Shown piece by piece: positions 33,151 through 41,056 of a stretch of DNA of 51,437 nt. This DNA comes from an uncultured Novosphingobium sp. (GTDB lineage Bacteria > Pseudomonadota > Alphaproteobacteria > Sphingomonadales > Sphingomonadaceae). Both the position numbers and the translations under genes were made by a program. The stretch spans positions 1 to 51,437 of the forward strand of contig CAMPIM010000006.1 of NCBI GenBank assembly GCA_946886365.1, read 5' to 3'. Below the pieces are notes generated by a model. The model was not told the origin of the DNA. It did no database searches and saw only the letters and a program-made list of their open reading frames with translations. How positions within the stretch are numbered: the first letter of the stretch is position 1; each line of letters starts with the position of its first letter.

Positions 33151-33584
33151 CAACGACGACCCTTGACCCGTCACTGCCCGTTCGCGGGAAGATCATTGCG
33201 GCCCTGAAAGCTGACGCACAACTGACCGCGATCGTACCTGCCGCGCGCATCTATCCTGGCAAGACGCCTTCCACCCTGACATGGCCCTTCATCCGCGTGC
33301 CGATGCTCACTGGCACTGTAGCCGAATTGGATGGCGGCGGCGGTTCCGATCAGTCGGGCGTTATTCATTGCTTTACTAAGCTGGCGACCGCCGTTCCTGA
33401 CCCCGAAGCCCAAGCCGCTACCATCAACGCGCACATCGTCCGCATCGTGAGCGGGATCGATGACACGCTGCTGGCCGACGGGGAATCGCTCGGCGTCCAT
33501 GCCGTGCAGACGCAAGTGCTGGAGGACAGCGCCGAGGCTGACGCCTTCCACGGAATAACATCGATCCGCGCCACCGCCTCCTAG
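33147..33584 (+). CDS. Tail terminator-like protein (DUF3168, 145 aa)
   Basis: LPVRGKIIAALKADAQLTAI, RIYPGKTPSTLTWPFIRVPM and SGVIHCFTKLATAVPD match DUF3168, a family of tail completion proteins. Last gene before motif copy 3. Confidence 0.82.
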   Translation: MTTTTLDPSLPVRGKIIAALKADAQLTAIVPAARIYPGKTPSTLTWPFIRVPMLTGTVAELDGGGGSDQSGVIHCFTKLATAVPDPEAQAATINAHIVRIVSGIDDTLLADGESLGVHAVQTQVLEDSAEADAFHGITSIRATAS

Positions 33585-33587
33585 CCG

Positions 33588-33600
33588 CTGGCGTCCGTAG
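33588..33600 (+). repeat. Late-region intergenic motif, copy 3
   Basis: CTGGCGTCCGTAG, three bases after the 33584 stop, 67 nt before the tail tube ATG (33655). Followed by AGCCAT as at copy 2 (AGCCAC). Confidence 0.8.
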
Positions 33601-33654
33601 AGCCATCAACCCCCGCCCCATAGGCTCACCGCAAATCCTCGCTGGAGTTGCGGA

Positions 33655-34107
33655 ATGGCATATACGGACAAGCTGAAATCAACCCGCGTCTATATCGCCA
33701 TTGGCGACGGCGCTGGGCCGGAAGTCTTTACGCCCCTGTGCGGCATTACGACCAAGGGCTTTCAGCAGACCCGCGCGACCAGCGACACGGTTGATTGGGA
33801 TTGCGCCGACCCTGACGCCACGCCGATCACTGTCCGCGACGTTGGCGCTACCGATTGGAATCTGAGCGGTTCCGGCCTGCTCCATCGCCCTCTGCTTGCC
33901 ACGCTCCAGGCTGCATATGAGGACACCGCGCCAACCAATTTCCGCTTTGTGTTTGATGAGGCGACAGGCGGTGAAGTGATCGACGGCTTTTACGCGGGGC
34001 CGGGTATTGTCACCGACCTCAATGTGACCGGCGTGAACGGCGAATATGTGCAGGTCAGCCTGACGATCAGCGCGGCGGGTCCGGTCGCATTCACCGCCAA
34101 CCCCTGA
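33655..34107 (+). CDS. Major tail tube protein (150 aa)
   Basis: MAYTDKLKSTRVYIAIGDGA, FQQTRATSDTVDWDCADPDA and EYVQVSLTISAAGPV are typical of siphophage tail tube proteins with a beta-sandwich fold. It polymerises around the tape measure. Followed by a strong terminator. Confidence 0.88.
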   Translation: MAYTDKLKSTRVYIAIGDGAGPEVFTPLCGITTKGFQQTRATSDTVDWDCADPDATPITVRDVGATDWNLSGSGLLHRPLLATLQAAYEDTAPTNFRFVFDEATGGEVIDGFYAGPGIVTDLNVTGVNGEYVQVSLTISAAGPVAFTANP

Positions 34108-34131
34108 CCTTCTGACACAAGCGAGCGATTG

Positions 34132-34158
34132 AAGGGCGGCCTGCGGGTCGCCCTTTTT
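34132..34158 (+). terminator. Intrinsic terminator after the tail tube gene
   Basis: AAGGGCG (34132-34138) pairs with CGCCCTT (34149-34155), loop of 10 nt, with a T tract (34154-34158). It separates the tail tube gene from the moron block. Confidence 0.85.
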
Positions 34159-34163
34159 GCTTA

Positions 34164-34292
34164 TCAATCCTGCTTGGGCTGGTCGTGTGCATGCTTCTTC
34201 GTGAAAAGAGCAAACTTCCAGCCTGCCACGGCGGTGATTGCTCCCACGATGGGGACCAACAGTTCCAGAATGATGGGCGGCAGGGCCAGCAT
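34164..34292 (-). CDS. Small membrane peptide (42 aa)
   Basis: MLALPPIILELLVPIVGAIT begins one hydrophobic helix followed by a basic tail (FTKKHAHDQPKQD). ATG at 34292 lies 2 bp after the previous stop. Holin- or exclusion-like by size; unproven. Confidence 0.55.
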   Translation of the reverse strand: MLALPPIILELLVPIVGAITAVAGWKFALFTKKHAHDQPKQD

Positions 34293-34293
34293 C

Positions 34294-34506
34294 TTAACTC
34301 TCCGATTCGAGAAGGTAGAGAACCTTCCATCCAGCAAACATAAGCCCAAGGGCGGTTAATATCCACCCCGAAGCCTCAAGGCCAATGGCCTGATCAACAT
34401 ATATCTTCACAAAACCAGCGCCAAACAGGGCGGTTCCAAGCTGGAACAGAGCGCTTGAGATGGCTTTTAGGCGCTCGTTTGCGGTGATGGTGCTGGAGTC
34501 AGCCAC
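34294..34506 (-). CDS. Two-helix membrane protein (70 aa)
   Basis: GTG start at 34506 overlaps the end of the ribbon-helix-helix gene. Two hydrophobic segments (about 17-38 and 45-65) after a short charged N terminus (MADSSTITANERLKAISS). Co-transcribed with the RHH regulator and the next membrane peptide. Confidence 0.62.
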   Translation of the reverse strand: MADSSTITANERLKAISSALFQLGTALFGAGFVKIYVDQAIGLEASGWILTALGLMFAGWKVLYLLESES

Positions 34507-34651
34507 CGCCCAAGCCCTTCTCGACCAAACGGCGGATGGCTTCTGCGCGTGAGGGAATGTCGGGCTGAGCGCGTCGCCAGTTGTCTACCCGGTCCAAAAA
34601 GCTTGGCTCGACCGACATTATGAATCGCGTTGATTTGAGTTCCTTGGCCAT
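34499..34651 (-). CDS. Arc/Mnt-like ribbon-helix-helix repressor (50 aa)
   Basis: The product has the RHH layout: strand STRFIMSV (residues ~7-14), helix PSFLDRVDNWRRA, turn, and helix PSRAEAIRRLVEKGL. RHH dimers bind inverted operators, and a perfect 14-bp inverted repeat lies 5 bp upstream of the start. With the divergent P22_AR-type antirepressor 0.8 kb away it recalls the P22 immI repressors Arc/Mnt. Its -10-like element predicts an almost leaderless mRNA. Confidence 0.8.
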   Translation of the reverse strand: MAKELKSTRFIMSVEPSFLDRVDNWRRAQPDIPSRAEAIRRLVEKGLGGG

Positions 34652-34655
34652 ACGC

Positions 34656-34710
34656 CATCACTGATATCATTTTCTGTTTGACGCAAGGAAATAAACTGAT
34701 ATCAGTGATG
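34656..34710. promoter_or_regulatory. Divergent promoter region with inverted RHH operators
   Basis: CATCACTGATATCA (34656-34669) and its exact reverse complement TGATATCAGTGATG (34697-34710) flank a 27-bp AT-rich spacer. On the plus strand TTGACG (34678-34683) is 16 bp before TATCAG (34700-34705), the latter inside the right operator. Binding of the RHH protein would block both directions. Confidence 0.75.
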
Positions 34711-34774
34711 CAAGCCGAGAGGAGGCAGCAACCTCACTCCCGGCTCTAACCGAGACGATCCAAAGGAGATCATC

Positions 34775-34882
34775 ATGGCTTCGAATGTCATATCCTTCCC
34801 CGCCCAGCGTGTCACGCCCATCGCTGCGAACGATAACGATTTGCCGCCCGCACCGGTCGCAGTTGCGCGGAGGGTTGCATAA
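34775..34882 (+). CDS. Small peptide (35 aa), first gene after the moron promoter
   Basis: A strong AAAGGAG site precedes MASNVISFPAQRVTPIAAND. Pro/Ala-rich, probably unstructured. The stop shares bases with the next start (TAATG). Confidence 0.58.
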   Translation: MASNVISFPAQRVTPIAANDNDLPPAPVAVARRVA

Positions 34883-35295
34883 TGACTGATCGTCGCGCCT
34901 TCCTCGCCGCCGCGCTCATTGCGCCCATCGCCATATCCACCCCGGCCTTTGCTGCCGATCACTTTCGTCCAGCATGGGAAATAGCATTGGCTGCAGAGCG
35001 GTTGGCGTGGAACGAAATGGAAGCATTTCACGCAGCAAACGTCCGCCCTCTCGATCTTGCGCATCGCGCCGGGACAGGATCGCTTGAAGCTGTGTTGAAA
35101 GCCGAAGAAGCGTGGAGCGAGTATACCAGCGCTCATGCGCAAGCGGTGAATAATCTGCTGCTGACGGCGGCCCCAAATTGGGCGGCAGTTGAGAAGAAGC
35201 TGGAGATGGGCATCAATGACGACGCTTTCGGCAGCGACGATCAGGGCGAAGCGATGCTCAAGGCCATCCTCGCGGACGTAAAGCGCCTCGCCTGA
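34882..35295 (+). CDS. Exported moron protein with twin-arginine-like signal (137 aa)
   Basis: MTDRRAFLAAALIAPIAIST with RR at residues 4-5, a hydrophobic core and AFA|ADHF cleavage near residue 25 indicates export (Tat or Sec). The mature part is helical (AERLAWNEMEAFHAANVRPL). No family recognised. A periplasmic phage protein controlled by an RHH repressor could be a superinfection-exclusion factor; inference only. Confidence 0.7.
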   Translation: MTDRRAFLAAALIAPIAISTPAFAADHFRPAWEIALAAERLAWNEMEAFHAANVRPLDLAHRAGTGSLEAVLKAEEAWSEYTSAHAQAVNNLLLTAAPNWAAVEKKLEMGINDDAFGSDDQGEAMLKAILADVKRLA

Positions 35296-35301
35296 CGACT
35301 G

Positions 35302-35314
35302 CTGGCGTCCGTAG
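35302..35314 (+). repeat. Late-region intergenic motif, copy 4
   Basis: CTGGCGTCCGTAG, six bases after the 35295 stop. An ATG lies 41 nt downstream (35343), in frame with the antirepressor. The gap 35296-35486 otherwise holds GC-rich inverted segments (GGAAGCCTTCC at about 35368) and no convincing gene. Confidence 0.78.
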
Positions 35315-35486
35315 TGACGCAATCGAATCGCTAATACCTAAAATGCAGTTCTGGCTTCGCGCGCCGGAAGCCTTCCGCGCTGGAAGGTTGGACGACCGAG
35401 AGCGGGGCGGTTTGGACGCCTACCCCCGCCCTCGGTGTCCACCAAATGTCCCCTCCGCTTACGCGAAGCGATCGATGGAGGCCCGC

Positions 35487-36293
35487 ATGACGGACCCTAA
35501 TTCACATACTCAAAACACCGCAATGATTGCCATCGATTTTCACGGCGATCAGCTTTTGACGTTCCAGCATCGCAGTGAGCCGCACGTCGCGATGCGACGG
35601 GTGGTGGACAACATCGGGATTAGCTGGAGCCGTCAGCGGGAAAAGCTGGCTGATGACCCCCGTTTCAGTTGTGCACTTATGAGCACGACTGGGGCGGATG
35701 GGAAAACCTATGACATGCTAGCCATGCCGGTGGCTAAGCTGCCACTCTGGCTGGCTACAATCAACCCGAACAAGATCACCGATCCGGCAAAGCGCCAGAA
35801 GCTGGAATGGTATCAGGCCGAGTCTGCCATCGTCCTGCATGATTATTGGACCAAGGGCATCGCGGTTCGCGGCGATATGGACGGCATGGTGACGAACCTT
35901 GATCCGTCTGTGATGAAGGCAATCGGCGGAATGATGAAGGGAATCGTACAGAAGCAGATTTCTGAACTACTGCCTTCTCTCGTCAATGAGCGCATCATGT
36001 CGAACCGCCTTACGGTGGTTGAGGGCGTTTGCGCGGTAGAAGTCGTTGAGATGGCCGGATATAAGACAGGCCAGCGTCCTCGCGGAGTTTCGCAGTTCGT
36101 CACGCGCCGCCTTGCCCGGTTCCATGAGGACAAAGGCGTCCCCATTCGGCGCGACCGGCGCGGCATCATCAAGGCTCGCCTGTTCGATGAGGTTACGGCT
36201 CGCCAATGGCTCGGTGCTGGCGGGAAAACCGAGATTGACCATTACATCGCAGGACGCAAAGGCCAGGGCGCATTGCGGTTGGTGAGGCCATGA
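35487..36293 (+). CDS. P22_AR-type antirepressor (268 aa)
   Basis: ATG at 35487 has GGAGG five bases upstream. Residues ~12-130 match the P22 antirepressor N-terminal domain (IDFHGDQLLTFQ, VAMRRVVDNIGISWSRQREK, LPLWLATINPNKI, YQAESAIVLHDYW). The C-terminal part (RPRGVSQFVTRRLARFHEDK) looks like a second DNA- or protein-binding domain. Such proteins bind and inactivate phage repressors to trigger induction; the S24 repressor is the likely target. Confidence 0.87.
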   Translation: MTDPNSHTQNTAMIAIDFHGDQLLTFQHRSEPHVAMRRVVDNIGISWSRQREKLADDPRFSCALMSTTGADGKTYDMLAMPVAKLPLWLATINPNKITDPAKRQKLEWYQAESAIVLHDYWTKGIAVRGDMDGMVTNLDPSVMKAIGGMMKGIVQKQISELLPSLVNERIMSNRLTVVEGVCAVEVVEMAGYKTGQRPRGVSQFVTRRLARFHEDKGVPIRRDRRGIIKARLFDEVTARQWLGAGGKTEIDHYIAGRKGQGALRLVRP

Positions 36294-36496
36294 ACGACAA
36301 CAATTTAGAGGCCGTGAAGGCTGAAGTCCTAAGTGGCTGGGAACGCAACGACCGGAGCAAGCCGCTATGGTTCGTCAACATGCGCTATTCCGATGGCTCG
36401 CAATGCATCGTTGATGAAAAGCGCAGTCACGCAGAGGCTTTGGCGTCAGCGGCGGAGGACGGCGACCCCGTCGAGGACAATTCGGCTTTTAGATGA
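36290..36496 (+). CDS. Small hypothetical protein (68 aa)
   Basis: MNDNNLEAVKAEVLSGWERN begins an acidic protein starting in an ATGA overlap with the antirepressor. Possibly a modulator of it; unrecognised. A hairpin terminator follows. Confidence 0.62.
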   Translation: MNDNNLEAVKAEVLSGWERNDRSKPLWFVNMRYSDGSQCIVDEKRSHAEALASAAEDGDPVEDNSAFR

Positions 36497-36505
36497 CGTT
36501 GCAGG

Positions 36506-36523
36506 GCAGCCCTTCGGGGCTGC
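36506..36523 (+). terminator. Terminator after the antirepressor unit
   Basis: GCAGCCC-TTCG-GGGCTGC is a perfect 7-bp stem with a stable UUCG tetraloop, followed by a moderately T-rich tract. It also separates converging transcription from the minus-strand gene ending at 36525. Confidence 0.75.
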
Positions 36524-36524
36524 T

Positions 36525-37223
36525 CTATTCTATCTCGTCTAGCAGCGGTATCCATGACTGAAACATGCAAGCACATTGCCCAGGGTGAGTGCATTGGTCG
36601 AAGGGCACAATCTCGACCTGGCCAATAGGTAATCTGGCTTCGTCCAGCGATTTTGCCTTCGCGCATGGGCCTGCTGCCATATTGGAGGCGCGGAAGCGTA
36701 TCATTTCGATTCCTGCATCCGCCGCAGACTTTAGTTGCCCTTGGGAGTGCATGAGACCGTTGGCGTATGAGCAAATCGTCCAAGCCGAGTCTACCGGGTC
36801 GGCCCTGCCTGCTTCGTTAAGAGTGTCGTAAAGCTCGCGAGAATACATGCCGCGATAAACGAAGCCGATTTCGCGCTTTTGCTCCTTTGTGAGCAGGGCG
36901 CCTTTCTTCCTGATATCCCGACCGTTCAGCGACCCGCTCCGGTGGGCTGCGAGGTAAAATGCAATGTCCTCATCCCTCCCCGAAGATAGGCCGGAGTTTC
37001 TCACGGCATGCGCAATAAGATCGGCAGCGCTTTTTGGTACGAGCCAGTCCATGTTTCCGGTCGGAACGGATACAGAGATTCTTTGCGCTTGCGGCGCTTG
37101 AGTCGCGACTACGCGCTCCTGCCAAGGCCGCGTGTCCCTGACGCGATTTCGTCCGCTATCCAGAGGCTTGTGAAACGTTGGGCCCCTCCGAAGATGCAAG
37201 ATTAGGTTGCGGAGCCATCCCAT
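36525..37223 (-). CDS. Moron protein with MuF-like C terminus (232 aa)
   Basis: Residues ~55-150 are helical with basic patches; residues ~170-232 carry spaced cysteines and the end HPGQCACMFQSWIPLLDEIE. That end resembles the minor head protein end at 26163-27023 (CGCRFQAWIPLLQEIE), the presumed metal-binding tail of MuF-type domains. The gene is antisense to the late operon, paired with a small membrane protein upstream. Role unknown; an effector or head-associated protein are both possible. Confidence 0.68.
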   Translation of the reverse strand: MGWLRNLILHLRRGPTFHKPLDSGRNRVRDTRPWQERVVATQAPQAQRISVSVPTGNMDWLVPKSAADLIAHAVRNSGLSSGRDEDIAFYLAAHRSGSLNGRDIRKKGALLTKEQKREIGFVYRGMYSRELYDTLNEAGRADPVDSAWTICSYANGLMHSQGQLKSAADAGIEMIRFRASNMAAGPCAKAKSLDEARLPIGQVEIVPFDQCTHPGQCACMFQSWIPLLDEIE

Positions 37224-37232
37224 GCAGCGGGC

Positions 37233-37445
37233 CTACTTGTTCCGCAGCGCCGCAAGATGATCGTTGATCGAAAGCAAAAGCGCAGACACCCCAGTCGCGA
37301 GCGCGGTGGCTCCAATAATAATCAGCGCTGCCATAGGACCCATCCCCCCGGCATCGATTATCAACGCGACGATCGCCAGCACCGCTCCCGCCACAAACAT
37401 TAAGCCGACAGCGGTGCGATATAATTCAATGATAAGCTTGAGCAT
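37233..37445 (-). CDS. Two-helix membrane protein (70 aa)
   Basis: ATG at 37445 with GGAGG upstream. Two hydrophobic segments (about 11-31 and 38-58) separated by DAGGMGP; tail NDHLAALRNK. Nine bases before the 36525-37223 gene, so probably one transcript. Unknown. Confidence 0.68.
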   Translation of the reverse strand: MLKLIIELYRTAVGLMFVAGAVLAIVALIIDAGGMGPMAALIIIGATALATGVSALLLSINDHLAALRNK

Positions 37446-37458
37446 TCCGCCTCCCCCT

Positions 37459-37471
37459 CTGGCGTCCGTAG
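37459..37471 (+). repeat. Late-region intergenic motif, copy 5
   Basis: CTGGCGTCCGTAG, 46 nt before the tail chaperone ATG (37505). The block GCGTCACCCC precedes that ATG as at copy 1. Here the upstream gene is on the opposite strand, so the motif marks the start of the plus-strand unit rather than the end of a gene. Confidence 0.82.
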
Positions 37472-37504
37472 AGCATGGCGCACCTTCCCACATAGCGTCA
37501 CCCC

Positions 37505-37936
37505 ATGCAAACCGAGATCGATCTACCCTTCGCGGACGGGCGCTACTCCTTCAAACTGCCCATCCGGCGCATAGTCGAGATCGAGGAAAAGACCGGGCCG
37601 ATTGACCTGGTGAAGCACCGCCTCATGCACGGCGGCTGGTCCATTCATGATGTTGTCGAGACGATCCGGCAGGGCTTGATCGGCGGCGGCAAAGGCGAGG
37701 TGAACGGTCGGCCCATCGAAGTCACCGCCCTGCGCGCGAACAGCCTGATCGAGAACTATATCGACGGTCACGCCATCGCGGAACATCACATCACCGCCAA
37801 GGCGATCATTGCCGCGCTCTACGTCGGCTATGCCCCGGCTCAGGAGGCTAAAAAAAAAGCCCAGGTGAAGCCACGCCAGAAAAGATCGACTGGGGCGTCG
37901 TCCTCCACAACCTCCGAACCATCGGCTTCGGCCTAA
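37505..37936 (+). CDS. Tail assembly chaperone, short form (143 aa)
   Basis: MQTEIDLPFADGRYSFKLPI, RRIVEIEEKTGPIDLVKHRL and the GTA-type pattern (GWSIHDVVETIRQGLIGGGK) identify the gpG-like tail chaperone located just before the tape measure. The short form ends in a Ser/Thr-rich tail after the A9 tract at 37850-37858, where a -1 shift gives the long form. Confidence 0.85.
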   Translation: MQTEIDLPFADGRYSFKLPIRRIVEIEEKTGPIDLVKHRLMHGGWSIHDVVETIRQGLIGGGKGEVNGRPIEVTALRANSLIENYIDGHAIAEHHITAKAIIAALYVGYAPAQEAKKKAQVKPRQKRSTGASSSTTSEPSASA

Positions 37937-38091
37937 AGGATGCGGAGGCCGTCACCATGCCGGAATATACCGCGCTGCTGCACCATCACAATCTAGCGAA
38001 TGAGGAAGGCGAGGAAACGCCGCCCTCCGCTGATGATGTGAACGCGATGTTCCTCCGCATGGAACGCGCTGGCATCGGGAAGATCCACTGA
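37505..38091 (+). CDS. Tail assembly chaperone, -1 frameshift long form (195 aa)
   Basis: The run GCT-AAA-AAA-AAA-GCC (A9 at 37850-37858) allows a -1 slip; re-reading base 37858 opens a frame with EKIDWGVVLHNLRTIGFGLK, MPEYTALLHHHNLANEE and MFLRMERAGIGKIH, ending at 38089-38091 on the tape measure ATG. This is the gpG/gpGT arrangement conserved in siphophages. The second frame lacks a good independent start. Confidence 0.82.
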
Positions 38092-40499
38092 TGGCTGTTA
38101 CCGCAGATCGCGTTGTTGTCGAGCTGGAGGCCCGGCTTGATCGCTATGAGGCCAATGTTGCTCGGGCTGAGACGAAATTCGACCGGGCGATGTCGGGCAT
38201 TCAGAAGAGCGCCAAAGTCACAGAGCAGGTCGTATCTCGCGCCGCGATTGGCATATCAACGGCCATAGGTTCGATCGGCTTCATCGCTCTGGGGAAAGCC
38301 GCAGTTGACACAGCCTTGCGGTTCAAGCGGTTTGAGCAGGGGCTGGCTGTGGCGACAGGCTCGTCGCAAAAGGCCGGCGAGGAAATAGGCTTCCTACGCG
38401 AACTAGCCGATCGGCTCGGATTGCGCTTCATCACCTTGGCTGAGAACTTCACCGGTTTCGCGGCGGCGGCGCGCGGCACCAGCCTTGAAGGCGAGCGGGC
38501 ACGCGAGATATTCGAATCCGTCACTAAGGCTATCGTCGCGACTGGCGGCTCCATGGAGCAGGTCAACGGCGCGCTGCTTGCTGTCCAGCAGATGATTTCC
38601 AAGGGCAATGTGTCTGCGGAAGAATTGCGGGGGCAGCTTGGCGAGCGCCTGCCTGGTGCGTTCCAGATCGCCGCGCGCGCCATGGGCGTGACGACTGGCG
38701 AACTGGACAAGATGCTCCAGAAGGGTGATGTCGCGACAACCGACTTCCTGCCCAAGTTTGCAGACCAGCTCGGCAAGGAGCTGCCCAACGCTCTGCAGAC
38801 GGCAGACGCTCCCTTCCAGCGGTTCCAGACAGCACTTGATGACATCGCCAGCAGCACCGCCGATGGCTTCATGAAGGAGTTGGGAGATGCCACGGACGAC
38901 CTGACGCAGACGCTGAAGGATATGCAGAGCAGCGGAGCGCTTGAGGCTGTCGGCTCATTCCTCGGGACGGTCATTAGGCTGGGCAGTGACGCCGCGCGCG
39001 TCATTGGCGACCTTGCGCTGTCGTGGCGAAAGTACCGGCTTGAGGTCGGCATCAAGCAGCAGCAGGGAATCGAAAACGGCTTCCTGACATCGAAGGAAGC
39101 GAAGGCTGAGGCGCGCCGGAATCGGCAGCAGCTGGAAGCCGAGCTCGACATGGCCAATAATCCGCGCGTGGCGGCATTCCGCGCGAAGCTTGCAGGCATG
39201 CCTCTATCCGCCAATGACGGGCGAGCCACGGCAACATCAAGCCCGGCCAGTGCCGGCTCTAATAGCTCGTCATCCGACCAGAAGAAGCGCGACGCCGCCG
39301 CGCGGAAGGCGGCACGGGAAGCTGAGCGGGCTGAACGGGAGCGCTTGCAGCGGGAGCAGGAGGACCGGCGCACACAGATCGAACTGTTGCAGGCCCAATC
39401 CGCTCTCACGGACAATTTCGAAGCCAAGGCGCAATTCGAGCGCGAGATGCTCGAAATCGAAAAGCAGCAGCGGCTTGCTGATCTGAACGCAGAAAAGGGC
39501 CTGTCGGCTGAGCAGCGTAAGGCCCGCCTTGCTGCAATCCAGCGCCTCTACGGCGGCGGCGGCACCGAAGGCGGCGAGATAACCGTCGATGGCGGCGGCC
39601 TGCTTCCCCGCGCTGTCAGCCGAGAACTGGGCAAGCGCCTTGAAGAAGCCGCCAACATGCGCGCGGAGGCGGATTATGACATCGCCCGCGAAGCATTGGA
39701 GGGGCAAGAGCGGCTCGCCACAACCAGGACGGAACGCGAGCGCATCCAGCTTGACCTTCTGAAACTCGATTTTGACGAACGGCGCAGGCAGCTTGAGCGG
39801 CAGCGCGACGAAGCGAAGTCGGATGATGAGCGGGCTGCCTATCAAGCGCGGATCGATGCGCTGCCCAGCCAGCAGGGCGCGGCGGCGAAGGACATACGGC
39901 GTACCAATATGGGCGCGCTCGACGCCTATGCCGACCGGCTAACCAACGCAGACACAGGGCAGCAGATCGAAGAACTGATCACCCAAGAACTCGACTATGT
40001 GCAGGACAGCATCTCAGGCGCCATCACCAAGCGCCTGGGCGTCAAAGACCCGTTCCTTGCTGGCATTCTCGACATGTTCATTCAGCAGGTGATTTTGAAG
40101 CCGCTGGCGGATGCTTTTGCCAAGAGCGGCAGCGGTAGTCCGCTGGGTAGCATCTTCTCCTTCCTTGGCTCGGCGGTCTCCGGTGCGCGCGCAAATGGCG
40201 GCCCGGTCTCAGCGGGCGGCACATATCTGGTGGGTGAGCGAGGACCGGAGCTACTCAAGATGGGCGGTTCGCCGGGTGTCGTGGTGCCAAACCATGCGCT
40301 TCGCGGCGCATCAGGGGGCGCAACAGTCGTTCAACACATCACCATCGACGCGAGCAATAGCGTGAACCCAGAAGGATTTGAGCGCCGTATCCTTGCGATC
40401 AGCGGCCAGCAGGCAGCGCAGGCGGCTACCCAGATGGGCAAGCATGTCGTCAAAACCATACCAAACCGGATGGGCCAGTTCAACCGGGACGGCACCTGA
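38091..40499 (+). CDS. Tape measure protein (802 aa)
   Basis: Residues ~65-260 match the tape-measure N-terminal domain (FLRELADRLGLRFITLAENF, SAEELRGQLGERLPGAFQIA, TTDFLPKFADQLGKELPNAL). Long charged coiled-coil stretches (AAREAERAERERLQREQEDR) follow, and a Gly-rich end (RANGGPVSAGGTYLVGERGP) typical of family C termini. Length sets tail length. Confidence 0.93.
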   Translation: MAVTADRVVVELEARLDRYEANVARAETKFDRAMSGIQKSAKVTEQVVSRAAIGISTAIGSIGFIALGKAAVDTALRFKRFEQGLAVATGSSQKAGEEIGFLRELADRLGLRFITLAENFTGFAAAARGTSLEGERAREIFESVTKAIVATGGSMEQVNGALLAVQQMISKGNVSAEELRGQLGERLPGAFQIAARAMGVTTGELDKMLQKGDVATTDFLPKFADQLGKELPNALQTADAPFQRFQTALDDIASSTADGFMKELGDATDDLTQTLKDMQSSGALEAVGSFLGTVIRLGSDAARVIGDLALSWRKYRLEVGIKQQQGIENGFLTSKEAKAEARRNRQQLEAELDMANNPRVAAFRAKLAGMPLSANDGRATATSSPASAGSNSSSSDQKKRDAAARKAAREAERAERERLQREQEDRRTQIELLQAQSALTDNFEAKAQFEREMLEIEKQQRLADLNAEKGLSAEQRKARLAAIQRLYGGGGTEGGEITVDGGGLLPRAVSRELGKRLEEAANMRAEADYDIAREALEGQERLATTRTERERIQLDLLKLDFDERRRQLERQRDEAKSDDERAAYQARIDALPSQQGAAAKDIRRTNMGALDAYADRLTNADTGQQIEELITQELDYVQDSISGAITKRLGVKDPFLAGILDMFIQQVILKPLADAFAKSGSGSPLGSIFSFLGSAVSGARANGGPVSAGGTYLVGERGPELLKMGGSPGVVVPNHALRGASGGATVVQHITIDASNSVNPEGFERRILAISGQQAAQAATQMGKHVVKTIPNRMGQFNRDGT

Positions 40500-41056
40500 T
40501 GGCCTTCTACCGTGAAAGCATTGTTGCTCGCATCGACTGTGACCCGCCGTGCCTGCTCTGGTCAGGCGTTGGCCCCTTGCCCCTGCCCGCCGATGCCGTA
40601 CTGCCCGAGCCAGCCATCGCGCTCGGAGGGTCCGAGTTGATCAACGTGCCAGACTTCCAGACCCTCATCAACGGCACCGCTGAACGTCTCGACTTCACCG
40701 TGTCGGGAGTGTCGGAAGAGACTGTCCGCCTCGCGCTGGAGGATGCCCCATCCGTTCGTGGTGCCCGCGTGGATATCGGCACCGTCCAATTCGACGAAGG
40801 CTGGCAGGTTGAAGCTGTGGAATGGGAGGGTGTATTCCAGGCTCGCGCGCTTAGCGTTGCTCGTCCCGTGTCTCAGGACAAGGCGCAGCGATCAATCACT
40901 TTGACGATCGCCCAAGGGGATACGACCCGCGCGCGCGCGCCGCTCAGTTTCTTCACGGACGCTGATCAGCGCCGCCGCTCGCCTGATGATGCAATCTTCT
41001 CCCATGTGGCTGGAGTTAACGCGGGTGTTTCGCGCCGATTTGGGCCTAAGGACTGA
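40499..41056 (+). CDS. Distal tail / tail-tip protein (185 aa)
   Basis: MAFYRESIVARIDCDPPCLL and the beta-rich body (ADAVLPEPAIALGGSELINV, RVDIGTVQFDEGWQVEAVEW) fit tail-tip proteins found after tape measures in GTA-like siphophages. Overlaps both neighbours. Confidence 0.75.
   Translation: MAFYRESIVARIDCDPPCLLWSGVGPLPLPADAVLPEPAIALGGSELINVPDFQTLINGTAERLDFTVSGVSEETVRLALEDAPSVRGARVDIGTVQFDEGWQVEAVEWEGVFQARALSVARPVSQDKAQRSITLTIAQGDTTRARAPLSFFTDADQRRRSPDDAIFSHVAGVNAGVSRRFGPKD

Noticed and set aside
33005..33166. 53-codon alternative frame inside the 32827-33150 gene
   Set aside because: The enclosing gene has start and stop couplings on both sides; the inner frame has none, although it looks helical, so it is left as doubtful.
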